From positions 128,240 to 192,239 of the forward strand of contig NZ_JAFFQR010000015.1 in the NCBI RefSeq assembly GCF_020736845.1: 64,000 nt of DNA. Direction: 5' to 3'. Below the pieces are notes generated by a model. It searched no databases. It saw only the letters and a list, made by a program, of their open reading frames with translations, and had not been told where the DNA came from. Below, piece after piece: positions 56,348 to 64,000 of this stretch. The position numbers were made by a program, and so were the translations under genes. The stretch comes from Paenibacillus farraposensis. Its GTDB lineage: Bacteria > Bacillota > Bacilli > Paenibacillales > Paenibacillaceae. Position 1 is the first letter of the stretch. Each line of letters opens with the position of its first letter.

Positions 56348-56979
56348 TGCGGCTGGACGGTCCAGTTGTCATTGTCGCTACGAAAAATAAAGGAAAGGTA
56401 CGGGAGTTTGCGCATGCGTTTGCTCCGCTGGGCAAGGAAGTCAAAAGCATGTACGATTACCCCGATATCCCTGATGTCTTTGAGGACGGCAATACCTTTG
56501 CCGAGAATGCGCTGAAAAAGGCCAAAGCGGTCGGAGATGCGCTGGGATTGCCTGTACTGGCCGATGATTCCGGCCTGTGCGTGGACTTGTTGGACGGAGC
56601 GCCGGGAGTATACTCGGCCCGTTATGCCGGAGAAGGTGCTAGCGATCACGAAAACAATATCAAGCTGCTTGATGTACTGGAATCGAAGCAGCTGGGAGAT
56701 GATACGGAACAGCCTTTGCTAAGCCCGGCTCAATTCGTGTGCACCTTGATTCTGTATAATCCGCAGACTGGGGAGACGCTGGAATCGACGGGTTCGGTGG
56801 ATGGCTGGATAACAACGGAAGTCGCAGGCAGCGGCGGATTTGGTTATGACCCGTTGTTTTATTTGCCTGAGTATGAGAAGACGATGGCTGAGCTGACGCT
56901 GGAGCAGAAGCAGACAATCAGCCATCGGGGCAAGGCCCTGCGTCATTTGGCGGCCACGCTGGGAAATCCGCAGGTTTGA
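56347..56979 (+). CDS. rdgB: XTP/dITP diphosphatase
   Basis: A 210-residue Ham1-family pyrophosphatase that removes non-canonical purine nucleotides such as dITP and XTP. Motifs: VIVATKNKGKVREF, TFAENALKKAKAV, LADDSGLCVDLLDGAPGVYS in two parts, GFGYDPLFY and ISHRGKALRHL. It shares a TGATG junction with rph. In B. subtilis the same pair is rph and ysnA. Confidence 0.96.
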   Translation: MRLDGPVVIVATKNKGKVREFAHAFAPLGKEVKSMYDYPDIPDVFEDGNTFAENALKKAKAVGDALGLPVLADDSGLCVDLLDGAPGVYSARYAGEGASDHENNIKLLDVLESKQLGDDTEQPLLSPAQFVCTLILYNPQTGETLESTGSVDGWITTEVAGSGGFGYDPLFYLPEYEKTMAELTLEQKQTISHRGKALRHLAATLGNPQV

Positions 56980-57080
56980 TTCCGAGGCAGGAATAATTCC
57001 TGCTTAAATAACGATAATGGCTATCCGTAATAGGTTATAGCTCTATCAAGTAGACAGTCAAAAAACATTAGAATATACGC

Positions 57081-57126
57081 CGCCCTCTCCCCGGTATTTC
57101 ACTAGGGAGAGGGCGCTGATTTTTTC
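57081..57126 (+). terminator. Terminator between rdgB and asnO
   Basis: CGCCCTCTCCC at 57081-57091 pairs perfectly with GGGAGAGGGCG at 57105-57115. TTTTTT follows after CTGA. Serves rdgB, and perhaps the converging asparagine synthetase gene. Confidence 0.85.
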
Positions 57127-57190
57127 AAACGGTTCTGATATTTGGTGATCCGATTTGTAATTTATGATCTACATTCGCTGTTGATTTATT

Positions 57191-59035
57191 TTAGCGAATT
57201 GCTACTTTGTAAGTACGCAGCCAGTTATCGACCTGAGTCAGGTACGCAAACAATTGGGGGCCCGACATGAGTTGGCCAAACCAGGGGAGATTTGTGGAGG
57301 CTTCCGGAGAGGCCGCGATATCACGCACCTTTTGTGCATCAATCAGCTTAAGCAGCGGGGAAGAGGAATCATTCAGCAGCTCTAGCGCCTGTTTTTTCAC
57401 AGCGGCCAGATAGGACGGGTTATGCGTTTTGGGATAAGGGCTCTTTTTACGGTACAGCACATCATCTGGCAGCACACCCTCCAGAGCTTTTCGTAAAATG
57501 CCTTTTTCACGTCCGCCTGTGGTCTTGATGCTCCACGGAATGTTCCATACATATTGCACCAGCCGATGATCGCAATACGGCACCCGTACTTCGAGTCCGG
57601 CCCCCATACTCATCCGATCCTTGCGATCCAGCAGTGTAGGCATAAAACGGGTGATGTTCAAATAGGACATTACACGCATTTGCGCAGCTTTGCCTGTTTC
57701 CCCGGACAGCTTCGGCACTTCTCCTATGGCTTCTGAATAGCGGTCGTTCAGATACTCCAGCGGCTTGATCCAATCCCGTACTTCGGGAGACAGCAGACCT
57801 GCTCTCATATCGGGAGCGACCGCCCACGGGAATGTGCCTGAGTTCAGCATATCCTCACGGTGGAACCACGGATATCCGCCAAAAACTTCGTCGGCCGCCT
57901 CGCCGGAAATGGCAACCGTAGCCCCTTTTTTAATCTCCCGGCAAAAAAGATACAGTGACGAATCCACATCTGCCATTCCGGGCAGATCGCGTGTGATTGT
58001 GGAGTTATTTAGAGCAGCTACAACCTCGGGAGTATCAAATTCGATCCAGTGATGGTTGGTGCCTAATTCATCCACCATTCGTTGAATCCAGGGAGCATCG
58101 GCTCCGGGCTGGAACGCATGGGCTTTAAAATGCTTGTCGTTATCTACATAATCGACCGAATACGTATGAACTTGTCCCTGCCCGGTGCGCTTGTAATAAT
58201 CGACAGCTAATGCGGACAGTGCGCTTGAATCGAGACCGCCCGACAGCAAGGTGCACACCGGAACGTCCGAAATGAGCTGTCGCTCCACCGTATCCATCAA
58301 CAGCTCGCGCACCTTGTGTGCTGTTTGTTTCGTGTCATCCTCATGCGCAATACTCTCCAGCTTCCAGTAGGCCTGAATACGCATGCCGTCGCGGCTGTAG
58401 GTCAACGTATGTCCGGGACGCAGCTCCTTCATGGACGAATAGACGCCATGTCCAGGGGTACGTGCAGGACCGATGATAAAAATTTCAGCCAATCCCTCGG
58501 CGTCAACGGCTGCCTCTACAGCAGGGTGCTGGAGCAGCGCTTTGGGCTCTGAGCCAAATACGAATACATCCTCGGTATGGCTATAAAATAGCGGCTTTAC
58601 GCCGAGGCGATCCCGCGCCAGAAATACCTGCTGCCGTCCGCTATCCCAGACGGCAAACGCAAAGATGCCGTTTAACCGGTCCACACAATCTGGACCCCAT
58701 TCAATATAGGATTCGAGCAGTACTTCGGTATCGCATTGTGTACGGAAAAAATGTCCGCGCTGCTGAAGTTCTTTTTTCAGCTCAGGCGCATTATATATTT
58801 CCCCGTTATATACAATCGTATAGGTGATATCCTCAAGCTGCCGAATCATAGGCTGGGCACCATTTTCCGGGTCCATTACGCTCAATCTTCGGTGTCCGAA
58901 GGCACACGGGTTGGATATCCAGGTACCTGTAGCATCAGGCCCGCGATTGGAGAGCGTCTGGATCATATTTAACAGCAGTCCCGATTGGTGCATTAAGTCT
59001 CCGTTCCACTGTATGAAACCTGTAATTCCGCACAT
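57191..59035 (-). CDS. asnO: Asparagine synthetase, glutamine-hydrolysing (AsnO-like)
   Basis: A 614-residue two-domain enzyme that makes asparagine from aspartate, glutamine and ATP. The N-terminal glutaminase begins MCGITGFI, with Cys2 as nucleophile, and includes LSNRGPDATG, YNGEIYN and GHFFRTQCDTEVLLE. The synthetase domain has the PP-loop LLSGGLDSSALSAL near 255 and DRKDRMSMGAGLEVRVPYCD. Length equals B. subtilis AsnO (614), the sporulation-linked paralogue, which is why I prefer that name over asnB or asnH. The upstream ribosome site is AAGAGAGGATG. Single-gene unit. Confidence 0.9.
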   Translation of the reverse strand: MCGITGFIQWNGDLMHQSGLLLNMIQTLSNRGPDATGTWISNPCAFGHRRLSVMDPENGAQPMIRQLEDITYTIVYNGEIYNAPELKKELQQRGHFFRTQCDTEVLLESYIEWGPDCVDRLNGIFAFAVWDSGRQQVFLARDRLGVKPLFYSHTEDVFVFGSEPKALLQHPAVEAAVDAEGLAEIFIIGPARTPGHGVYSSMKELRPGHTLTYSRDGMRIQAYWKLESIAHEDDTKQTAHKVRELLMDTVERQLISDVPVCTLLSGGLDSSALSALAVDYYKRTGQGQVHTYSVDYVDNDKHFKAHAFQPGADAPWIQRMVDELGTNHHWIEFDTPEVVAALNNSTITRDLPGMADVDSSLYLFCREIKKGATVAISGEAADEVFGGYPWFHREDMLNSGTFPWAVAPDMRAGLLSPEVRDWIKPLEYLNDRYSEAIGEVPKLSGETGKAAQMRVMSYLNITRFMPTLLDRKDRMSMGAGLEVRVPYCDHRLVQYVWNIPWSIKTTGGREKGILRKALEGVLPDDVLYRKKSPYPKTHNPSYLAAVKKQALELLNDSSSPLLKLIDAQKVRDIAASPEASTNLPWFGQLMSGPQLFAYLTQVDNWLRTYKVAIR

Positions 59036-59199
59036 GTCTGTTCATCCTCTCTTTGTCGTGTTCATCCAGTGTTGGAATGAATTGAAAGCTAATTCTCCAG
59101 TTCAACAGTATATATGCCGAAAAGAAGCATAAAATGTCTGTCCGCTCCGAAAACTATAGTTGGGGTAACCCGTCTACTCGCAAAGAAGGAGGGAGACCA

Positions 59200-59559
59200 A
59201 TGTACTACATCAAGGACGCCAAAATACGTCGTTTTACTGAGATTGACGGCGTCCGCTGCGCAGAGGTGGAGGTGCGGCCCGGCGCGGCCGACGACCCGGA
59301 ATTGCTGGTCTATATCACACCGACCCAGCAACAGGGCGGTCCGAATGATTATGAGGTGGTACGGATTATCCGCAATGACGCCGATTTGGAGCTGGATTGG
59401 TACGACAATAATCTGCATTCCGCATTTGAGGAAGTGACAGACAAGGCTTTTACCGACTCTACACACATTACTGCTGGTGAAGAGCGGGAAAAGTTCAAAC
59501 AGGAATTGCTCTCCTACGGGCAGCTCGAAACCGAGTTTGCCAAGGAGTTCGGGGTATGA
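59200..59559 (+). CDS. Conserved hypothetical protein
   Basis: A 119-residue acidic protein; GGAGGGAG precedes ATG 59200, which is better than the ATG at 59134. It starts MYYIKDAKIRRFTEIDGVRC, with beta-strand periodicity (AEVEVRPG, ELLVYITPT), then DYEVVRIIRNDADLELDW and a helical C-terminus with EEREKFKQELLSYGQLE. No Cys pair, signal or membrane segment. I do not recognise the family. Confidence 0.72.
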   Translation: MYYIKDAKIRRFTEIDGVRCAEVEVRPGAADDPELLVYITPTQQQGGPNDYEVVRIIRNDADLELDWYDNNLHSAFEEVTDKAFTDSTHITAGEEREKFKQELLSYGQLETEFAKEFGV

Positions 59560-59641
59560 GAATCTGGTGCGCTATTCCCCGGCTTCTGTTGATTTGGGTT
59601 CCGGCACCATCGCAGGATCAGCGTGAAAGGAGGAGAACATC

Positions 59642-59776
59642 ATAGACAACAAAGCGAAGTTCAAAAAAAATAAAGGCAGCAGTTATATTCATAACAATGA
59701 GTTTGCAGAAGAAGTACTGGATCGAAATGTAAGACATGAAGTGCGCAGAAATCCCAGACGCTTTGGCAATAAATAA
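59642..59776 (+). CDS. Small basic protein with non-standard start
   Basis: A 44-codon frame: ATA DNKAKFKKNKGSSYIHNN, then FAEEVLDRNVRHEVRRN and PRRFGNK. AAAGGAGGAG lies just before with proper spacing, but the codon in start position is ATA (preceded by an in-frame ATC), and no ATG occurs before the middle. The protein is very basic, hydrophilic and recalls small acid-soluble spore protein-size products. A strong terminator follows at 59815. Either an AUA/AUC start is used or the gene is silenced. Confidence 0.55.
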   Translation: MDNKAKFKKNKGSSYIHNNEFAEEVLDRNVRHEVRRNPRRFGNK

Positions 59777-59814
59777 GCGCAAAGGATCAGGTTCATGTTT
59801 CCGTAATCCCAAAG

Positions 59815-59860
59815 AAGCCTCCGCTTCCGGCATACCCATGCGGAAGCGGAAGGCTTTTTT
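59815..59860 (+). terminator. Rho-independent terminator
   Basis: AAGCCTCCGCTTCCG at 59815-59829 pairs with CGGAAGCGGAAGGCTT at 59841-59856, one bulge, then a T-run. Confidence 0.88.
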
Positions 59861-59863
59861 GTG

Positions 59864-60157
59864 TTATGCAGCTTCACGCAGGGTCATAATCCCTTTGTAA
59901 ATGTTATAGACAAAAACCCCGAGATAGACCACTACGAATAGAAGTACAAACCCGACAACAGAACCCGCATGATTAGCTGTTGCAATAAAATAAAACAGCG
60001 GAATCGCCGCAATAATGGGGAAAAGGTGCGATAAAATGGCTTTTTTGGCATGTCCCTGTACATATTCGTCTCGTACTGCAATCAACACGATGATCGGCAG
60101 CAAAAAAGGTGCAAAGAAAATGCTGAAATAACAAAGTGACGACAATAGCCCCTTCAC
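59864..60157 (-). CDS. DUF4870-like small membrane protein
   Basis: A 97-residue protein with three hydrophobic helices (about residues 4-27, 42-60 and 66-88). SIFFAPFLLPIIVLIAV, EYVQGHAKKAILSHLFP (as in DUF4870) and YNIYKGIMTLR near the end. The Arg/Lys loop is inside by the positive-inside rule. AGGAGGGG precedes the start. Function unknown; converges with the small gene at 59642 on a shared terminator. Confidence 0.72.
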   Translation of the reverse strand: MKGLLSSLCYFSIFFAPFLLPIIVLIAVRDEYVQGHAKKAILSHLFPIIAAIPLFYFIATANHAGSVVGFVLLFVVVYLGVFVYNIYKGIMTLREAA

Positions 60158-60262
60158 GAATCAACCCCTCCTTGTATAGCATGCTCTTTTGTACATAATA
60201 CCCCGTTGACGTCCAAATGATTCCTTTCATAGTATGTTTCCTGATATGATGAAAAAATACTT

Positions 60263-60290
60263 TTGACAGTTAACCGAAATATGGTATAAT
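60263..60290 (+). promoter_or_regulatory. Sigma-A promoter of tRNA-Arg
   Basis: TTGACA at 60263-60268, 16 bases, TATAAT at 60285-60290. It is 44 bases upstream of the tRNA. Confidence 0.85.
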
Positions 60291-60333
60291 AATTAATGCA
60301 CTGACTACATAAGGTTTAATTGAACAGCATTTT

Positions 60334-60407
<74 letters not shown>

Positions 60408-60412
60408 TGTAG

Positions 60413-60446
60413 AAAAAGCTTCCTATTTGTTTAGGAAGCTTTTTTG
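60413..60446 (+). terminator. Terminator of tRNA-Arg
   Basis: AAAAGCTTCCTA pairs with TAGGAAGCTTTT around a 6-base loop, followed by T residues. Confidence 0.88.
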
Positions 60447-60570
60447 TGTTCCAATGGGATGAGAATCCCCTTAGGGGGGACGTCGGAGCATAAGCATCGT
60501 TAGCATACACTTCGCAGTCTCAACCGCAGGGAGAGTATCCCTCACAGAGATATAGTTTAGCTTGGATTAC

Positions 60571-60616
60571 AAAAAAACGGCCGAAATTCATCCAAAGCGG
60601 AGGAAACGGCCGTTTT
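60571..60616 (-). terminator. Terminator of the licH-like gene
   Basis: AAAACGGCCG at 60574-60583 pairs with CGGCCGTTTT at 60607-60616. On the minus strand seven T follow. Confidence 0.75.
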
Positions 60617-60649
60617 GAATACATCCAGCATGGAGATGGTTTTATAAAT

Positions 60650-61993
60650 TTACACCATCGCCTTCGCCTTATGGGCAAAGAACTGCGGCAAATGCTCCTT
60701 ATGTGCTTCCAGCAATTCATCCAGCACCGTTTGGGCAATGTCACCGCTTGGAACGAGCGGATTCAGGGTAAAGGCCTGCAGTGCAGTTGCGTAGTCGCCG
60801 GTTACCGCAGCTTCAATCGTCAGCTCTTCCATTGCCTTCATGACTTGTAGCAAGCCGCGTTGCGCAGGCGGGAATTTACCGAAGTTTACAGGTTCCGCAC
60901 CATGCGCACGAATCACGCTGGTCATTTCGATTGCACTATCATAAGGGACGTCATCAATCGCTCCGTTATTCTGTGTGCTCACTACCATCAGCGTGCCTTT
61001 ATTGTTATAGATCGAATTAATAATTTCACAGGCTGCATCGCTGTAATGCGCACCGCCGCGTTTGGACAATTCCTCCGGCTTGTAGTCCAGATTCGGATCT
61101 TTATACAGCTCGAATAGACTTTCTTCCAGACGTTTCACGACTTGGCCCCGAGTTCCTTCGTTTTTGGCTTCCTCTAATTCTTCCTTCAGCATGTTATCGG
61201 TCATGTAATAATACCGATGGTAAGGACAAGGCAGCATTTTCAATTGACGAACCTGGTCATACAGGAAGCGCATGTTCTTGATATTTTCAACGACCTTCTC
61301 CGGTTTTGCACCGGGCGCGTACAATCCTTCAATGACTTGCTCCGTTAATTCAGCCCCGGTTTTGTCATATACTTTATGCCAGTGAAGGTGGTTAATTCCC
61401 GCAAATTTAAAGAACAGCTCTTCTTCCGGTTTGTCCAGCACAGCTGCTGCACTTTTGATGGCGCCAATCGGAACATTACATAAACCGATGACTTTGTCCC
61501 ATTGGCCATAACGCAGCACTGCTTCAGTGACCATACCTGCCGGATTGGTGAAATTAATCAGCCACGCATTCGGACACAGTTCTTTCATATCCTCAACGAT
61601 ACTAAGAATAACGGGGATCGTGCGGAAGGCTTTGAACATCCCTCCAGCTCCATTGGTTTCCTGACCGATCATACCGTGCTTTAACGGAATACTTTCATCT
61701 TTAATCCGCGCATCGAGCAAGCCTACCCGAAACTGTGTCGTTACAAAATCGGCATCCTTCAAGGCTTCCCGGCGATCCAGCGTTAAATGAACCTCACAAT
61801 CAATACCTGCCGCCTTTACCATCCGTTTGGCCATAGCCCCTACGATCTCCAGCTTTTCGCGTCCTGCTTCAATGTCTACCAGCCACAATTCCCGAATGGG
61901 AAGCTCTGCATAGCGTTTGATAAAGCCTTCTACTAATTCTGGTGTATAGCTGGAGCCTCCGCCAATGGTTGCAATCTTTATGCCTTTTTTCAT
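60650..61993 (-). CDS. licH: 6-phospho-beta-glucosidase, GH4 family
   Basis: A 447-residue NAD- and Mn-dependent glycosidase that splits phosphorylated beta-glucosides after PTS uptake. Motifs are KIATIGGGSSYTPELVEG (NAD loop), LVDIEAGREKL, NFTNPAGMVTEA, GLCNVPIGA with the metal Cys, FAGINHLHWH with the metal His and GGAHYSDAACEII. GH4 is unrelated to the classic GH1 enzymes. The name follows B. subtilis LicH. The gene diverges from a LacI-type regulator; two candidate operators lie between. Confidence 0.92.
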   Translation of the reverse strand: MKKGIKIATIGGGSSYTPELVEGFIKRYAELPIRELWLVDIEAGREKLEIVGAMAKRMVKAAGIDCEVHLTLDRREALKDADFVTTQFRVGLLDARIKDESIPLKHGMIGQETNGAGGMFKAFRTIPVILSIVEDMKELCPNAWLINFTNPAGMVTEAVLRYGQWDKVIGLCNVPIGAIKSAAAVLDKPEEELFFKFAGINHLHWHKVYDKTGAELTEQVIEGLYAPGAKPEKVVENIKNMRFLYDQVRQLKMLPCPYHRYYYMTDNMLKEELEEAKNEGTRGQVVKRLEESLFELYKDPNLDYKPEELSKRGGAHYSDAACEIINSIYNNKGTLMVVSTQNNGAIDDVPYDSAIEMTSVIRAHGAEPVNFGKFPPAQRGLLQVMKAMEELTIEAAVTGDYATALQAFTLNPLVPSGDIAQTVLDELLEAHKEHLPQFFAHKAKAMV

Positions 61994-62020
61994 GGTTAGT
62001 GCCTCCTGAGTATGTTTTTT

Positions 62021-62074
62021 TTAAACCGCTTTCTTAAGCTCAATTTCACTGTAATCCCTGTAATGCATTACAGG
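62021..62074. promoter_or_regulatory. Operator region between licH and the LacI-type regulator
   Basis: AAACCGCTTTCTT at 62023-62035 is, on the minus strand, close to the LacI/CcpA-type pattern AAAGCGGTTT. A perfect 18-base palindrome CCTGTAATGCATTACAGG lies at 62057-62074, with a further half-site CTGTAAT just to its left. Confidence 0.6.
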
Positions 62075-62180
62075 TCAAGGGCTTTTAAAAAACTTATTTG
62101 AGGAAGATGACAATTAGAGGACGGGACCACAAACATGCTAAACGCGAACATGTTAAAATAGAAAGAACGAGGTGAGAAAT

Positions 62181-63149
62181 ATGGCAAATATTCATGAGAT
62201 TGCAAAGCTCGCGGGCGTATCCTCGGCTACGGTGTCCCGTGTCATTAACAAGCACCCATATGTAAGTGAAACAACAAGACAGCGAGTACAAGAGGTCATA
62301 GATCGGCTCGATTACGTGCCTAATTTAAATGCAATTTCTTTAAAAACAGGCATGACGAAGCTCATTGGAGTTATTGCCATTTCTTTTAATGATTCTTTGA
62401 GTGTATTTGTACGTGGATTCACTATGTATGCTCAGGAGCATGGCTTTAATATAGCGCTGTTTATTACGAATGGGGAGAAGGAACGGGAGCTTGAGGCATT
62501 GGAAATGCTGCGAAGAAAGCAATTGGATGCTTTGGTTTGCATGATTCGTGTCAATGAGTGGAGTGTGATTGAGCACTATACCAAATATGGCCCGATTGTG
62601 ACGTGGCAGCGGGTGAACATCGAGACCATACCGTCCGTATTTATGGATCAGTATCAGGGGTACATGCTTGCGCTGGAGCATCTGTATGAGCGAGGATATC
62701 GCAGCATTGTGAATGTGTACGGGAGTATGAGGGGACTGAATACGAAGGAGCGCATCCGGGCCTATCATGATTTTTGCAAAAAATATGATCTGGACGCTGA
62801 AGCCTTTCCGCATTTTTATGACTTAAATTCAATAGAAGCGGGTGAACAAATTGCTCACTGGTGGGGAGAACAACCCAACAAGCCGGATGCCTTCGCTTGT
62901 TCTACCGATTATTTGGCTGCAGGGCTGTTGACCGAAGCACGCAGGCTCGGTGTTTCGGTACCAAGTGATGTTGCAGTGGTGGGTTTTGATAACACCGAAA
63001 TTTCGCATTTGCTTGATTTAACGACCATTCATTACCCGATTGACAAGCAGGCGGAAAATGCGTTCATCATGATTCGGAATGCCCTTGAGGGTCTTCATGA
63101 AGCATTACATCCTTTGGAATTCAAATTAGTTGAGCGAGCGACCACTTAA
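62181..63149 (+). CDS. LacI-family transcriptional regulator
   Basis: About 322 residues; ATG 62181 follows GAGGTGAG, with GTG 62172 inside that site. The HTH is MANIHEIAKLAGVSSATVSR and VINKHPYVSE, the hinge helix is NLNAISLKTG, and the periplasmic-binding-like domain holds LIGVIAISFNDS, IPSVFMDQYQGYMLALEHL in parts, PDAFACSTDYLAAGLL and VAVVGFDNTEIS. It probably represses the divergent phospho-beta-glucosidase gene until a sugar is present. Confidence 0.92.
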   Translation: MANIHEIAKLAGVSSATVSRVINKHPYVSETTRQRVQEVIDRLDYVPNLNAISLKTGMTKLIGVIAISFNDSLSVFVRGFTMYAQEHGFNIALFITNGEKERELEALEMLRRKQLDALVCMIRVNEWSVIEHYTKYGPIVTWQRVNIETIPSVFMDQYQGYMLALEHLYERGYRSIVNVYGSMRGLNTKERIRAYHDFCKKYDLDAEAFPHFYDLNSIEAGEQIAHWWGEQPNKPDAFACSTDYLAAGLLTEARRLGVSVPSDVAVVGFDNTEISHLLDLTTIHYPIDKQAENAFIMIRNALEGLHEALHPLEFKLVERATT

Positions 63150-63251
63150 TATCCTGGTTATGCTTTTTTCTATTGACGCATGTTAATATTTGGAGGAAAA
63201 TTAAGCTAAGATTACAAATTTCGGATTTTTTGTATGAAAGGTGGTTATGAC

Positions 63252-64000
63252 TTGGGGCATACACCTACGATTTTAGCGGAACTGGAGGATTATTTGCAAC
63301 GAAATGATGTAACGCTGCCACAATTTGCAGAGCATTCAGGTGTTCATCAGAGAACGTTAAATAATTGGTTTGCCAAGCATCGTCCTGTTGCTGTCCATCA
63401 GTTGGACCGAATCACACTGGCAATGGGATTACCAGAGGGTTATTTTTACGAACGATACATAGAACATTACATCATCGAGAGTTCCTCGGATTGGCGGAGA
63501 ATTGAACCGGTATTGTTCCGCTGTGCGGAATTGGATAAGCTGGCAGCGATTCAGCGCATAGTTGGACATATTATGGACAACCTGCTGTATTCCCCGAAGC
63601 TATTTGACGCGGCAGAACAATTATTTGCACAGGGTCGACATGCTGCTGCGCTGTTGCTCTATGAGGGGGACGAACTTAACCTAATGGTTCGAGCACAACA
63701 AGTTACCGTGGATGCCGTTAAACGGAAAGAAAGCGAAAACTGGATTAGAAAAAATCTCAGTGACATCGCTGGTGAATTGAGTACCATATTTGCTCTTGCC
63801 TTTGCTACAAGAACTGCTGCTGGTGTAGCATTGGGATTGGGTGCTCTTATAGCTGGCTCACTAGCGACTAACTATTTCCTCAACTCTATCACCGCTGGCC
63901 TGAACGGGACTTCGCGACACGCTAGCTGGTTTAATGTGAACACCAACAAATACAAACGTATTGAATTTGAAGCTGCTTTTGTAGAGTACTCCAACGCTGG
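63252..64000 (+). CDS. HTH protein with unusual C-terminal extension, partial
   Basis: The gene runs off the window. TTG 63252, seven bases after AAAGGTGG, is the likely start; ATG 63234 lies before that site. Residues 1-75 are an XRE-like HTH (LEDYLQRNDVTLPQFAEHSG, VHQRTLNNWFAKHRP). Residues to about 140 form helical repeats (LFAQGRHAAALLLYEG), as in TPR-bearing regulators. The frame then continues in a new style: RKESENWIRKNLSDIAGELS, a hydrophobic Ala/Gly-rich segment (VALGLGALIAGSLATNYFL, a likely membrane helix) and a beta-rich end. Such a change suggests a fusion or a recombination join. The 3' end is not seen. Confidence 0.65.
   Translation, partial: MGHTPTILAELEDYLQRNDVTLPQFAEHSGVHQRTLNNWFAKHRPVAVHQLDRITLAMGLPEGYFYERYIEHYIIESSSDWRRIEPVLFRCAELDKLAAIQRIVGHIMDNLLYSPKLFDAAEQLFAQGRHAAALLLYEGDELNLMVRAQQVTVDAVKRKESENWIRKNLSDIAGELSTIFALAFATRTAAGVALGLGALIAGSLATNYFLNSITAGLNGTSRHASWFNVNTNKYKRIEFEAAFVEYSNA

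Noticed and set aside
60460-60490. C- and G-rich stretch after the tRNA as a possible RNA element
   Set aside because: Only a short imperfect stem forms and no known riboswitch or small RNA feature is visible.

Overview
The window looks like a chromosome segment of an endospore-forming Gram-positive bacterium, most likely Paenibacillus of the polymyxa group. Supporting signs are a bacillolysin-type neutral protease, GerE, a GerM-rph-rdgB gene order as in Bacillus subtilis, YhcN/YlaJ-type and CgeB-type sporulation proteins, strong AAGGAGG ribosome sites and moderate GC. No plasmid, phage, insertion sequence or CRISPR array was recognised.

Region 1 (1-4.3 kb): a sigma-K-type promoter and an unknown protein, then an M4 neutral protease gene (npr). 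Beside npr lies a decayed tandem copy of the same kind of gene, flanked by matching upstream repeats.

Region 2 (4.3-21.7 kb): a long forward cluster that I read as a late mother-cell (sigma-K) spore-surface glycosylation locus. It holds five GT2 glycosyltransferases, one GT4, two CgeB-like glycosyltransferases, a SpsI/RmlA-like nucleotidyltransferase, and a three-enzyme set for a UDP-N-acetyl-6-deoxy-L-hexosamine (FucNAc or QuiNAc type). It also holds two further sugar-nucleotide SDR enzymes and four small proteins. Several products carry Arg-rich tails, and four carry a striking G-[aromatic]-x-x tetrad repeat, which suggests a shared assembly or targeting device.

Region 3 (22-31.3 kb): a Gld-type ABC exporter operon, a dead secreted lipase-like gene, a YhcN/YlaJ-type lipoprotein with low-complexity inserts, and a nag operon with its RpiR/MurR-type regulator.

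Region 4 (31.4-38.8 kb): a partly decayed biosynthetic cluster built on carrier-protein logic resembling the butirosin side-chain pathway. Intact members are an ATP-grasp ligase, an ACP, a BtrH-like acyltransferase and a PLP decarboxylase. Broken members are another ACP, a radical SAM/SPASM enzyme, ABC exporter parts, a glycosyltransferase-like gene and a Gfo/Idh dehydrogenase.

Region 5 (38.8-64 kb): efeO/efeU remnants, gerE with a sigma-K promoter, twin zinc-ribbon paralogues of unknown function, an M20 dipeptidase, a YjfB-like protein, a chemoreceptor and several housekeeping enzymes. It continues with gerM-rph-rdgB, an asnO-like asparagine synthetase, a tRNA-Arg(TCT), and a licH-like phospho-beta-glucosidase divergent from a LacI-type regulator. 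A partial HTH protein runs off the right edge. At least a dozen broken genes are scattered through the window, many with internal deletions as well as frameshifts.
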